A stretch of DNA of 64,000 nucleotides from Brachypodium distachyon (Eukaryota; Streptophyta; Magnoliopsida; Poales; Poaceae). Location: assembly GCF_000005505.3 (NCBI RefSeq), contig NC_016131.3:47477355-47541354 (forward strand), read 5' to 3'. The position numbers and the translations under genes were made by a program. A model generated the notes under the pieces. The model ran no database searches. It was not told the DNA's origin and saw only the letters and a list, made by a program, of their open reading frames with translations. Below are positions 1-10,786 of this stretch, one piece after another. Each line of letters starts with the position of its first letter. Position 1 is the stretch's first letter.

Positions 1-2294
1 GACCGGTACCACCGCGACACCGATCTCCTCCCCATCGTGGAGAAGATCAAGGCCCTGCGGCTAGCGGGGCTCACCAACCTCGATGTGGCGCGCACCTTCA
101 TTAGCCGGCGTGTAGCGCCGCTCCAACTACGCTCCCGCCCCGCGTGGATGTACACAGGGTCCGGGGACAGGACACGCCTCCAGCACGAGGGCATGCACCA
201 GGAATCACTCCCTGTCACGGGGTTGGCGCCGGGGGTTATCTCCCTCCACGCCGGCGTTCCGGGGCTGACCGACATCATCGCCTCCTTCCCGCCCTACAAC
301 GAGTGGGGGTTGATGGACAATTCTCCCACTCAGACCCCGCGTGCTCCTCTGCCAGCACCTCGCGGGAAGCGGGTGTTTGAAGACAGCGGGGGCGAGTCGG
401 AGGTCAGTTGGCCCTCCATTCCATCCTCCGACGAGGTGGGCCAGCCTGCCGCGACGCGGGTAGTCATCCCTGTGGACGACAAGGAGGAGGAAGAGGAGGA
501 TGACGCGCCCCTAATCGTGCGCAGACCAAGGGCGCCCGCAGCGGCCACCGGCGCCACGGCGGCGACCACTTCTGCGGCGCGGCCGCCGGCGCCACAGCGG
601 GGACCTCCTCCGCAGCGGCCACCAACGCCGTGGCGGCGACCACCCCAGCAGCGGCCACCAGTAGCGCGGTGGACACCCGTGCCACGGCAACTCCCTCGAT
701 GGCTCCCGTGGCGCCCCGGGCTGCGGCTCCCCACGGGCGCCCACCGCCCCACCTGCGCGGGGGCTCTTCCGAGGCTTCAAGCTCCAGCTCAACCCCTTGA
801 AAAACGGCTCGCCGGCTAGCGCCGGCAAGAGGGGGAGGGCTGATTCACCACCTGCCACACCGAGCAAGAAGGCGCGCACGCAGGCCGGCAGTCGCACCGA
901 CCCGGCCGACGCGGGGGCCAGCGGCGCCGCCGCTGCGCCTGCTGCCGACCCGGCCCCGATGGAGGTGGCGCCGGCAACAGGTACCGCAACTTACTTCGCT
1001 CCTTTACTTACATCCCCTTTGCTAGCTAATCCGCAACCGTACTGTCCTCTCTACCCGCAGGGATTGTCCAGCCCGCAGCAGGTGTCCCGGCAACGGCGGC
1101 CAAAACGGAGGAGGAGGAAGCTCCTCCCGCAAGCCCGACGGCCCCGCAAGCTACTCGTCCAGAGCCTCCCGCGTCCACCTCCGGTAACCTGGCTAGACCT
1201 TCGGATCTTAACCCTTCGTTCTGTTCCAAGCCCGACCGCGCCCGCGCCGGGAGCGGGCGCTGCGGTGATCGACCTTGACCCCGTCGTCGAGGTCGCGACG
1301 GACGGTGGAGGAACCGGAGGTAGCCCCGCGCCAAGCCCCACCACGCTGGCCGCAACAGTGGCGGCAACCACCGCCGCCACTGAAGCGGCGCTCGGCGACG
1401 CGCCCGCAGCCACAGAGGTCGCCGGCGCGGACTCTTCGGTCAACCATCAGGAGGCGGCCCCTGCTGGGGGCGCGGCAACCCCACCAGCCCCGCAACCCCC
1501 AGGCGCGGGTGCTGGGGAGGCTACAGCGGAGGAGCAACAGGACGCTCCGCCGCAAGCGGACGACCCCCTACTGGGCCAGACAATGGCAGCGGGCGCTTCG
1601 TCGTCGTCGGCCGCCACCTCCAGCACGGACCTCGGCACCCTCGCCGGGGTGGCTTGGAATCCCATCACTTGGGACCCGAGCATTTTCGACAGGGGGCACC
1701 GGCTCCTTGACGCCGTCAAGGACCAGCAGCTGGCCTTCGTCACCTCCTTCAACCAGGTGAAGGAGCACCCGAGATCGCCAAGAGTCAGCTCGGCGAGGTG
1801 CGACTGGCCGTGCAGAAGGAGCGGCAGGAACTCTCCCGGCTGCGGGAGGAGACACGCCTCGCCCGGGAAGCCCAGGACGAGGCCACCGTGTCGGTCGTCC
1901 CCGAAGAGGAGCTCTACCGGCGACTGGAGGCTCAGTGCACTGAGCACCAGGAAGCCCTGGACTCGTTGGTGGCGGCACAGGCGACAGCCAAGAAGGAGCA
2001 CGCGGAGGTGCTCGCCACGGCTCAGGCTCGCATCGACGAAAAGAGCGACCTGATCAGCAGCTACCTCGGTCAGATCCAGGGCCTGCGCGTCAAGCTGGAG
2101 GTGCAGACCAAGGCCACGGAAGACGCGGTAGAACGGCAGCACGGCAGGAGGTAGAGCTCAACTCTACCAAGGATAGGAGGGCCCGACTCGAGACCGTGCT
2201 GGCCACCGTCCGGGAGGAGCTCATCAACGCGAGCGAGAATAATGTGGCCAAGGCCGCACAACTCTCGGCGCAGGCGAGCCTCCTCCGCCTTTGA
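1..2294 (+). pseudogene. Retroelement-associated coiled-coil protein, broken
   Basis: This looks like the accessory protein of large non-autonomous Gypsy-type plant retroelements (the 'putative gypsy type transposon' family). Its N-terminal part is cut by the window edge. The visible start reads on from position 1 with a stretch ending RSRPAWMYTGSGD, then an acidic and Ala/Pro-rich linker. Reading continues in a second frame from about 797 (KRGRADSPP...), crosses a probable intron at about 981-1060 (GT...CCCGCAG), and shifts frame again near 1260 and 1780. The third part (1798-2154) is a long Glu/Gln/Arg-rich coiled coil, continuing in another frame to a stop at 2292. At least four frame breaks mean no intact product. 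Family assignment comes from the N-terminal motif and overall architecture; it is an inference. Confidence 0.5.
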
Positions 2295-2344
2295 ATCCTC
2301 CTGTTTGAGGGATGCGGCAAGGATGTTGTTGTTGGGCAGCCGCC

Positions 2345-2640
2345 GGCACCGAGCTCCGGTGGCTGCGCCACCACGGCACCCCCGCGGCAACCCTCGCACT
2401 TGAAGACACTCTTCGGAGGGGTGCGACAGGAATCCTGTGGTGGGGCCGCCACCGGCGCCGAGCACTGATGGCGGCGCCACCACAGCGTCTCCGCGGAAAC
2501 ACTCGCCTCGGAGTAGCCTGGTGGAGGGGCGCGACAAGGACGCAATGCCAGTGCACCCATCAGCACAGAGCACTGATGGCATGCACCACCATCGCGCCTC
2601 TGCGGCACCTCTCGCCTTTGCAGCCTTTTCCTTGGCTCCG
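2345..2640. repeat. Imperfect tandem repeat, ~109 bp unit
   Basis: Three GC-rich units follow one another, starting near 2349, 2458 and 2568. Each has the shape CCGAG-C-x-GATGGC-GCGCCACCAC followed by CCGCGGCA and a CTCGC-CTT segment. They lie directly after the retroelement ORF and are probably part of the same element. The following stretch, 2641-3050, holds further loosely related GC-rich sequence around GCGGCACAAGTGGCG but no gene I recognise. Confidence 0.5.
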
Positions 2641-3054
2641 CTCTGAGCTGCTCCATGGCCGGCACGCCCTTTTATAGGCGTGGGGGAGGGCTTGCCACCA
2701 CTCGCGCCGGGTCTCCGCGGCACACGTGGCGCCACACCCCCTTGAAGTGCGGCACGGTCCTCGCCACCATGCATGCCAAGTCACCGCGGCACAAGTGGCG
2801 GCTCCCTCCTGAAGCAGGGGCCTCGAAGCGCGGCGTGACCCTTGTAGTGCGGTCACTCCACACCACAAGGCGCTAGTAAATGCCACAGCCCGTGGACGGT
2901 CCACGAGCGTTATAGTGCGCTGGATTCCACCTTTACCCTGCATGTCAGATTCTTACCAAGCCCGAGATGCTGCAAAAAAAATTCAAAATTCATAAAAACA
3001 TATAGCAACATGGATAGCTGTCCTGCCTCCCAGCCCCCGGGCACAGAAGGGTCG

Positions 3055-3180
3055 ATGCCAAACTTGGGTGTGAGCACTTCTGCGTTGGCTCGCTCCGCCT
3101 GCCCATTACTCCTTGGGTGAGCAACAGACGCGAAGTGGATCTTGGTGCCCATGCCCTCGCAGTAGGCCCGGAACACCGCG
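3055..3180 (-). pseudogene. Gypsy integrase core fragment
   Basis: A minus-strand segment of about 40 codons reads YCEGMGTKIHFASVAHPRSN and continues GQAERANAEVL. This is the conserved part of the retroviral-type integrase core (rve) around the catalytic Glu, in the spelling typical of plant Gypsy/Ty3 elements. The frame is lost on both sides, so this is a relic. It probably belonged to the same minus-strand Gypsy copy as the fragment at 4480-4700, with the middle of the integrase missing. Confidence 0.75.
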
Positions 3181-3239
3181 CTCGTGATTCTACAAGTTGT
3201 GCGGATTCCAGAAAGGTGCGAATCATAATTTTTGGACAA

Positions 3240-4458
3240 GCGGTTTAAAAGTTATGATGCTTTGAAGGTACAGGGGTTTTTCTGAAAAGTGCAATTTTAA
3301 TTCCGGCCGAAAATAAAGAAAAGCTTGCTTTGCCACGTGTCACAACGTGGTTGGTCCGAATGGTTTAGGGTTTACCCTGGGCGGCTCGGGTTTGCCGGAA
3401 TCGGAGGAGAAACGCGGCGGCGGCGGCGGCGCGGTTGGGGCTCGGGACGGACGGGCGGCTCGGACGACGGGCGGCGCGGTCGGGCGGTCGGCGGCGAACG
3501 GCGCGGGCAGTTCGGGAGCAGGGGCGGTCGGCGGTTGGCGGCGGCGGTCGGGCGGCGCGGCGCGGACAGCGGCCGGCGGCGACGGCGGTGAGGCTGCGGG
3601 CGAACAAACTCAATTCCGATCGCGTCAAAACGTGCGCACGGGAGAGGAGAGGAGGAGAAGGGCGTTTGGCGGACGAGATACTCACCGGAGCGGTGGTGAA
3701 CACGCGAGGACGGCGGCGGCAGAGAGCTCCTCCGGCGAGGAATTCACGTGAAACCGGGGCGCAATCAAGTGAACGGTTTGGGGGAAGTGGAGGAGGAAAT
3801 CGAGGGCTTCGGAATGACGCGCAAGGATTTGGGGATGACGGCCCGTGCGCGGAGAAAACGGAGGTGGGTGTCGTGGGCAGACTCGCGGACATGCTCCGCG
3901 TGGACTCCGGAGGCGGTTGGAGGTAGGGGACAATGGCGGGGCCCGCCGGTCGGTGAGAGAGTCCGGGCGGCTCGGTTCGGTCCGGTCCGGTTCAGCCGGA
4001 TCGGCTCGGTTTTTCCAAAAGAAATCTGATTTTGAACACAACTTTTGATTTAGAGCTCCAAATCACTCCAAATAAAATGCGACAAAATTTGTAAAATCAT
4101 ATCTTCATATGATCTAACTTTTGGGACAAGAATTTTCTCAAAATAAAATATTTAAAAAATACATTGCCTATATAAAATGGCTTTTGGAGCCTTTTAGGCT
4201 ATCAAAATAAATTATTTTCAAAATAATTTCAAACGGGTAGCTTTATATGAGCATCACATCCCTTTTTATGCCAATACCCTCATGGGTTAAAATACAAATT
4301 AATCAAAAGTAAGAACAAAGACCAAAATCAAAATAACAGCACTTCTATAAAGGGTTTTCTGGGTTGATTTTAGGGTTATCAAATGTGATCAAATTCAAGA
4401 GTGGCATGATGCTTATGATATGCAATGCATATGAAGAGTTTTGAAAATTGGAATGTTA
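3240..4458. mobile_element. Gypsy-type LTR remnant
   Basis: A stretch with a GC-rich first half (3400-3960) and an AT-rich second half ends at 4458 in the sequence GGAATGTTACA, the typical 3' terminus of a group of Triticeae Gypsy LTRs. The preceding ATGATGCTTATGATATGCA block also fits such an LTR end. I could not find a matching TG start or target duplication on the left, so the left boundary is approximate. It separates two pieces of a minus-strand Gypsy pol gene and so is probably a nested, truncated insertion. ORFs in the GC-rich half are composition artefacts. Confidence 0.4.
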
Positions 4459-4479
4459 CATGCGAGAAGGTGCCCCGGT

Positions 4480-4700
4480 GTATCTTCTCTAGCAGCGCGC
4501 GCCCCTCATCTTGGGGCACGCAGAGAAGCACCACCCCGGGAATTTTCCCACGAAGCCCCGCTAGGCCTGCCGGGCTGGTAGCTTGCCGGGCATCTTGTAC
4601 ACTGCCGTCCGGGGTGTGATCCTCTCGGGGAGCAGGCGAGGCGACACACGCGTCGTGCAGCGGTGGTACCCCGGGTGCCACTGATGCGACAAGATCTAGC
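4480..4700 (-). pseudogene. Gypsy pol fragment (RNase H/integrase junction)
   Basis: On the minus strand the translation includes LLCVPQDEGRALLEKIH, the conserved stretch of plant Gypsy polyproteins just before the integrase zinc-binding region. Upstream residues (GLAGLRGKIPGVV) belong to the spacer after RNase H. It stops being homologous at the LTR remnant boundary near 4460. With the integrase fragment at 3055-3180 it marks an older Gypsy copy in minus orientation. From 4701 to 4981 I see nothing recognisable. Confidence 0.55.
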
Positions 4701-4984
4701 TCCCTCCTCTAGATAAAAAACAAGACCTACGTATTGTATCTCTAAATTCGATTTGTAAAATACATACCTTGTGATGATCCGCTGCGCCCTGGCTGCTTCA
4801 ATCTGCGGATCGGTTCATGGGAAGATGCTTTCGCTTGACGGCTGCATTGTGAAAACGAACGGTTGGGGGAGAATATGTGGTGGTTCTGAGACCGTGGTAG
4901 AGAAGAGGGGACTTGTTGGACGCCACTGTTTTACTTCGAAAAAACCATTGTAGCTCGGGTTTAGCCTCCACTTGTAAGCACTAA

Positions 4985-5050
4985 GGCTGGTCATAGTGCA
5001 TGGTAACTTAGAGTAGTAACATGTCTTTGTTACTACTCTAAGTTACTACC
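4985..5050. repeat. Terminal repeat with subterminal hairpin
   Basis: Immediately inside the left terminal inverted repeat lies a perfect 18-bp inverted pair, GTAACTTAGAGTAGTAAC at 5003-5020 and its reverse complement at 5029-5046, with an 8-bp loop. The right end of the element has only one partial copy of this block. Subterminal repeats can be transposase-binding sites in DNA transposons; that role here is inference. Confidence 0.8.
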
Positions 5051-5304
5051 TCCATAGTGGGCAATGTCATAGGAGTGGTAACATAGAAACTTGCATTTAT
5101 TGCTTTATAGGATCCATAGTACTACTTCAACATTGTGGTCTCTTTGTGGCTTGTATCAATATGAAATTTTGCTTGTTGATACACATGGATAAGTTCATGA
5201 ATAAAAAGTTGAATAAATTCATAACAACAATGAAGTGCCAATATAATACTATTTAATTATATAAAACATATTTAGCATTACATGGATGAAGATACAGAAA
5301 TAAT

Positions 5305-6540
5305 CTACCGTGGCCTGAACTTTTTCCAAATATGCTCAATCAAATCACTTTTTAGAGCTTTATGCATCGGACGATCCGGGATTCTAGCATCTCTTTCAAG
5401 CACCTTAGCAAATACATGAATGTCACCGTGGGTAAATACCATTGGAAGGACAATAGATGAGCCGGCTTCCTCATTCAAATCAAGAATATTGGCCGCCTCT
5501 TCTTTTTCATCTTCGACTATCATGTTGTGTAGAATGATGCAAGCTGTCATAATACTATGGATATTGCCCCGGTCATAAAGACATGCCGGGAGGCGTAGAA
5601 TAGACCATCGTGCTTGGAGCACACCAAATGCACGTTCCACATCCTTCCTTGCCCCTTCTTGATGTGCGGCAAATAACTTGTGCTTTTCAGTTTGTGCCAT
5701 CGGTATCGACTTCACGAATGCGGCCCATTCTGGGTATATTCCGTCGACAAGGTAATAGCCAAGCTGGTATTCCTTCTCGTTGACACGATAACTCACCCTA
5801 GGAGCTTGCCCTTTTAATTGCTCAACAAACAACTTTGATTGATTAAGAACGTTGATATCATTGTTTGATCCAGCTAGACCAAAGAATGAATGCCATATCC
5901 AAAGATCCTGTGAAGCAAGGGCCTCTAGAATAAGAGTAGGAACTCCTTTATGCCCGCTGGTGAATTGACCCTTCCAAGACGTGGGACAACTCTCCCACTG
6001 CCAATGCATACAATCGAGGCTTCCTAACATGCCAGGAAAGCCATGACTCTCACCAACATCAAGTAAGCGTTACATATCGTTGACATTGGGTCTTCGCATA
6101 TACTCATCACCGAATATGTCAATCACCCCTTCTGTAAACAGCTTCAAGCACGTAACTGATGTGTACTCGGCAATCTTGATATACTCATCGAGAGCGTCTG
6201 CCGGAGTAAAATACGCCAATTGACGAATAGCAGACGTACATTTCTGCAATGGAGAGAGCCCATCGCGGTTAAGAGCATCTTTCCTTTGTGTGAACTCCGG
6301 AGACCACTCGCCTAATGCCTGGACGATACGCTCGAAGAGAGGTCTTCTCATCCGAAATCTCCTACGAAATACTTTGGCGGGGTAGAGAGGATCTTCACAG
6401 AAGTAGTCACGTACTAATTGTTGAGCAGCTTCTTTGCGCGGTCTATCCACGTACGTCCTCGGAGCACTTCTGGCAAGAGATACTGCGTCATGAGCTTCAA
6501 GGGTTTCCTTCACCTCCGTTGCTATCTCCTTGGCAAGCAA
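5305..6540 (-). pseudogene. Harbinger (Pong-like) DDE transposase, one in-frame stop
   Basis: The DDE endonuclease (transposase) that would cut and join the Harbinger element. The reading frame runs from about 6540 to the stop at 5305 and is interrupted only by TAA at 6070-6072, where the family usually has a Gln. The catalytic regions are all present: first Asp in GSLDCMHW just after the stop, second Asp in SNNDINVL, and Glu in DVERAFGVLQ. The N-terminal part has the plant nuclease-family helical region (RRRFRMRRPLFERIV). No ATG precedes the frame: it opens at a TTG, and the sequence upstream belongs to truncated ORF1. Either a deletion removed the start or translation depended on a lost upstream exon. 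Very recent decay is suggested by the single lesion. Confidence 0.88.
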
Positions 6541-6554
6541 GGGATTTGAGCTAC

Positions 6555-6923
6555 AAATATCATTACCAATCTGACATGTTCTTCGGGTGTATATGCCAGA
6601 CGATATGCAGTCCTTTCTCCTGAACCATCGCCATCTACATCAATGGCCCTCCTTTTCCTTTTGGACGAAGTCGAATCCACTTTGGATGGAGCAGACCGAG
6701 ATGCAACTTCAGGCTCCGGTGGTGGTGGTGGTGTTGAAAATGAATCATGTGGGGAAGCACCAGCCAAGTGAAAATTCTCCAAATTTTGGTGTCCTTGTTC
6801 ATGATGGTGCATTGGCGGAGGTCGGAAACTATAAGGATGCATTGGCGAGAATTGTCCAAAACTTAGCAAGCCTTCGGGTGCAGCAGTATAGGTTGGCCTC
6901 CTGTTACAAATATCAGAATTCAT
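6555..6923 (-). pseudogene. Harbinger ORF1 (Myb/SANT-like) N-terminal relic
   Basis: Pong-like elements carry a second protein with a Myb/SANT-like DNA-binding domain that is needed with the transposase. Here an ATG at 6923 opens about 120 codons: a His/Pro-rich leader, an SKRKRRA basic motif, then RLAYTPEEHVRL, the start of the Myb-like helix. The domain ends abruptly and the sequence passes within a few codons into the transposase region in another frame. The C-terminal two thirds are missing. A GTAATG just after the LRL-equivalent could be a leftover splice donor. The stretch 6924-7452 contains only element leader sequence and no ORF I support. Confidence 0.65.
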
Positions 6924-7452
6924 CACCACAAATTCCAAAACGATGTTGCAAATTTATATATGTAAGTAGGCCTTGCTTTTGTGCTTATTTAACCGAAGGT
7001 TGGTCTAATTAGACAAGAACTATCTAAACTGAACTGTACTTATTCTAAAGCCCACCGGATGTTCCTTACACTTGATTTTTGTTATCCAGTGAGGTAGCAT
7101 GTCATCCCAAAACTTCTCACCCTTCTTTCAGATTTTGGCAAACGAACCTGAGTTCTGATGTCTTACAGTTAGAGTACAACTAGGAGTTCCATAGGTAAAT
7201 TAGTAACAACTACTAGACCGAACATGTACAATTACTAGTAGTGAATCAGGTACTCCAGACCCTGAACAAAAAATGCAATGCAAATTCGAGCTAAGGAAAT
7301 TGTAATTGCTGAACATTTTGATTTAAAATCAGAGAAATCTTACCATGAGTTCAACGAGGGGATGGCAGAAGAGCTTTCTAGGCCACGGGGGTATAAGTGC
7401 GGCGGTGTAGAGGGGTTGGCGCAGGAGCTCGTCGGGGCGCCGGGGTAGAGTG

Positions 7453-8777
7453 TGTAGGGGCGCGTAGAGATAAACAAAATTTTTCCTACGCGAACTCCCA
7501 AGATCTGGCCGAGATAGAAGGCCACAAGGATTACCACTAGACGCGCAGTTGCGGATTATCGATGCACCGCCTTGATGTAGTGCAGTCCCTCGATCCGATC
7601 CAGCCGATCCAATCCCGCGATCGTCGAAGTGCTGAACGTACAACACCTCTGCCGGTATCCACACGTGCAAGGAGGAGCTCCGGCGGCGGACTGCTAGGTC
7701 CGGTGCGACGGTTGGACTGAATGGGGCTAGGGTTCTCAACGCATGAGAGTGGCGAACCGTGCCCCTTGGGCATCCCACGCCCCTGCTTATATACCGAGTG
7801 GAAGTGGGCTCCAGCACTTGTGGCCCATCCACTCTGCGAGTCCAACTCGCATTGTCAGTCCATTTCCGGTTCGGGTCCAACCCGACCAAATACTTGCTCC
7901 CGCTCTTAAGTGTGTGACCCCGTAGGCTCATGGCGACTTGGACACGATTGGAGTCCGACTCTCAATCGATCAATCGGTAGCGGCTCCTAGCAGAACGTGC
8001 CGACTCCCAAGTACCATCGAGTCATGACGACGTACCTTCCAATGTGACATACTTCTTAGTCCCTTTTGCCTCACGATATACCTTGTCGAACTATAAGCGA
8101 TTAATCGCCATCCCTTTAATAGTTCAACTCTCTTCTCGATCCGTGATATACGATTCATCCGACTAACTCTTAGTCGATCAACCCGGTTAACAGTTAACCG
8201 AGTCGCGCATGGCCATGCTTCCCGAATCATATCACTCGAGAGGGCCCAGAGAATATCTCTCCAGTCGGAGGGGCAAAATCCCATCTTGGTTATCCACATC
8301 ACACAGCTTGATTCTCAGTCAACCCGAACTCTGCCTTTATAACTGCCCTGTTACGGAACAACGTTTCACAGAACCTAAGTTGGTGATCCACAACTCGGAT
8401 TGTGCGATAACCTCAGGTCTAAGGATTACATTGATTGAGACATGCAAATGACGACTTACTCGTTGCATCTCAATATGGGTCAGTCCGACTCGCTAAACTC
8501 TTTAGCCGAGTCCGTGTAAGCTGAAATGACATCACCATGCCCATGACAAGTGGAACCGAGTCATCAGCCAACTTTCACATTAGTTTAGGTTATGTGTCCA
8601 GCACAACCTCAATGACTAAGGACAATTTAGTATAAACAACATGAATACATAGTTCCACAATCAAATCACATATTCAATGATACATATCAGATGTTTAAAC
8701 AAGGACAACTTAATAATCTTTATGAATACATTGGAAATTACATCATACGTGATTGCCTCTAGGGCATATTCCCAACA
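7453..8777 (-). mobile_element. Copia solo LTR (BARE/WIS/Angela-like)
   Basis: Read on the minus strand it begins TGTTGGGAATATGCCCTAG at 8777 and ends CCCCTACA at 7453. GAGTG flanks it on both sides (7448-7452 and 8778-8782), a perfect 5-bp target duplication. There is no internal region, so it is a solo LTR left by recombination between the two LTRs of a full element. It sits inside the Harbinger leader and therefore arrived after it. The 200-codon ORF across its left end is not a gene. Confidence 0.9.
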
Positions 8778-9299
8778 GAGTGGCGGCAGTGGCGAGTGGT
8801 TGGTGGAGGAGCTCGTTGGGGCGCCAGGGAAGCGCTGCTGTGGTGAGAAGTCGGAAGGCCGGGCTGGCGCCAATTCCTTGCGGGCACCAGATTTTGCCAT
8901 GTTTCGGGTGGCTCCCTGGTGGCGCCGTCGGCCTCTCGCCGCCGTCACCGGCCCGCGAGACGGAGAGCTGGGCAAGGGAGATGTATGGAGGAGCTGGGTG
9001 GTGGATGGATGGGGGCCTGCGGGAGAAGGAAGAGGATGAGTCCAACAGGGGGATTTTGACGAAGCTCCCACACCGGATCAATAGGCATTAAAAATTTCTC
9101 GTACTACACGCTATGTTACGGTAACCAGATATGTTACTCTATTTGCCTCTCTCTTCATTAACTCATTGCCACATAAGCAAATTTGCTGAGCTGGACTTTT
9201 TGTTACTGCTGAAGTTACCTGCACTATGAGCAGCCTAAGGAGACGTGACCGTGATGGCTGGAAAACTCATACTTAGATTTATGAACCGCTTGTGTTGTA

Positions 9300-9467
9300 C
9301 TCCCTCCGTCCGTCTTTACCAGGCGTTTTATTTGAATAGCCTCGTCCGCATATACCAAGCGTATTAGATTTGGACTAGGGCAGAACGCAACTGATTAGGC
9401 CAGAAAAATGCGTGAACCAATTGCGTGTGAAGAAACTAACGCGCTTAGTAAAAGCGGACGAAGGGAG
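9300..9467. mobile_element. Stowaway MITE
   Basis: A 168-bp element begins CTCCCTCCGTCCGTCTTTAC and ends with the complementary GCGGACGAAGGGAG. TA flanks it on both sides (9298-9299, 9468-9469), the Tc1/mariner target duplication. It is non-coding and would have been moved by a mariner-type transposase elsewhere in the genome. Confidence 0.9.
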
Positions 9468-10057
9468 TACATGATTAATAAAACAAGGGAGTGCTCGTCA
9501 TATCATCCCATTAGATCCACTTCTCGGTATGGCACTGTTCTGGCACTAGACCTGAAGGCCGGCATCCTACTGTTCATGATTTATTAAATGAATGAGCACG
9601 GCGGGCGGCGACTGTAGTGACGATAGCAACCTGACGGGCGCGTCAAATCTGGTCGGAATTCCTGTTATGCTGGGGAATTAAAAGTCTGCACTGTATGGTG
9701 AATTTTAAATTCGACGTATATCAAACAATGCGTATGTTGACATGTATATGTGACCGAAGTTGCTGTCGTCGACGTACGTCATGTAATGTTTATTGATCAT
9801 GCATATGTAAGGCAACACTCGTGTGGATTTATGTGGCATGCCGCTAACAATCATTATGGTTTACTGAAGCCGTGGTTAACATGTAACAGTACTAGGATGC
9901 TGGCGACGTATGATGGGCGTATACAATCAACGTATAACGCGTGACAACAGCAAAGGTGAGACAGACCGTGTGTTCTGACACGAGGCATGGTGACGGCTTG
10001 TACACGTGTCGCTTGATCGGGGCGAGTGTTGGTATTGAACATATTAATATTGGTTTT

Positions 10058-10786
10058 CTAATCAAGTTGGACGAGGTATCGAACACACTCGAAACTTGCA
10101 AAAAGTGGGTATGCCTTCGCATTTAAATAGTGAGCCATAAGTAAAAGGCTACTACAGCCATATTTTTCCATCGGATTAAAATACACGCTGTGTGCGTGTG
10201 GTTTATATAAGCGTGTATTTATATGACGTGTACAAACTCGACCTGGGCCCATGTTGTGTGGATCCATATATATATTGCAGGTGCATTTGCTGCAAACGAA
10301 CATCTTGTCCTCGACCCCAGCTAGATCCCCGTCCAAAAAGGAATATATGTAGAATCGGCAGGTGCAGTACCGGCAAACGAACACCTTGTAATCGGCGCCA
10401 TGGAGAGAGCCGCCCTGCATAAGAAGGAATCCACGAGAAGCATCGTCGTTTGGCGTACCCGGCAGAGTCGGCACGACGAAAGCCCGAGAGAAGTGGCGCG
10501 CCATGCCGGACATAAAGGGCGACCTGAGGATCTTGGGATCTCCGGTGGACGCATGGCCGCCGGTAGCCGCCGGCACTTCAGGACGTACACACCTTGCCAA
10601 TGGCATCTGGCCGAGTTGCAGCCTGATGTCCATTTTGGCCTCGTCGCCGGCTGCCGCATCCTCCATTAAAATGGTTTCGCCGGTGGCCCTTTGTACGACA
10701 TGGCGTACGTTGCCATCTGCAGCTGGCAACAAGAGGGGCGGCCCAAATGCTGGTTTATCCTGGACTACCGCTGCCTCCGTCCCCAT
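10058..10786 (-). CDS. Unrecognised 242-codon ORF with two CxxC segments
   Basis: An open frame with an ATG at 10786 (MGTEAAVVQDKPAFG). I do not recognise the family. Two similar Cys-containing segments, YKVFVCRYCTCRF and DKMFVCSKCTCNIY, about 32 residues apart look like a short internal duplication. They faintly recall the first half of a C2H2 finger, but no matching His pair follows, so zinc binding is not supported. The C-terminal part is rich in His/Tyr and looks unconstrained. It may be the 5' part of a decayed gene or chance. Confidence 0.25.
   Translation of the reverse strand: MGTEAAVVQDKPAFGPPLLLPAADGNVRHVVQRATGETILMEDAAAGDEAKMDIRLQLGQMPLARCVRPEVPAATGGHASTGDPKILRSPFMSGMARHFSRAFVVPTLPGTPNDDASRGFLLMQGGSLHGADYKVFVCRYCTCRFYIYSFLDGDLAGVEDKMFVCSKCTCNIYMDPHNMGPGRVCTRHINTRLYKPHAHSVYFNPMEKYGCSSLLLMAHYLNAKAYPLFASFECVRYLVQLD

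Larger units (their letters stand above)
4985..9235 (-). mobile_element. Pong-like PIF/Harbinger DNA transposon
   Basis: Both ends are visible. The left end starts GGCTGGTCATAGTGCATGG at 4985; the right end, read on the other strand from 9235, starts GGCTGCTCATAGTGCAGG. TAA flanks both ends (4982-4984 and 9236-9238), the 3-bp target duplication expected of this superfamily. The coding strand is minus: a Myb-type ORF1 relic (about 6923-6555) is followed by a DDE transposase (6540-5305). A Copia solo LTR (7453-8777) is nested in the 5' part. Without that LTR and its duplication the element would be about 2.9 kb. It cannot be autonomous, because ORF1 is truncated and ORF2 carries a stop and has no ATG. 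Confidence 0.9.

Noticed and set aside
3365..4041. Several overlapping 100-175 codon ORFs on both strands
   Set aside because: All lie in a CGG/GCC-rich stretch where stop codons are rare by composition; translations are Arg/Ala/Gly runs without domains, and the region looks like part of an LTR.
7329..7931. 200-codon minus-strand ORF
   Set aside because: Crosses the left boundary of a Copia solo LTR with a clear target duplication, so it is a chance reading through element and host sequence.
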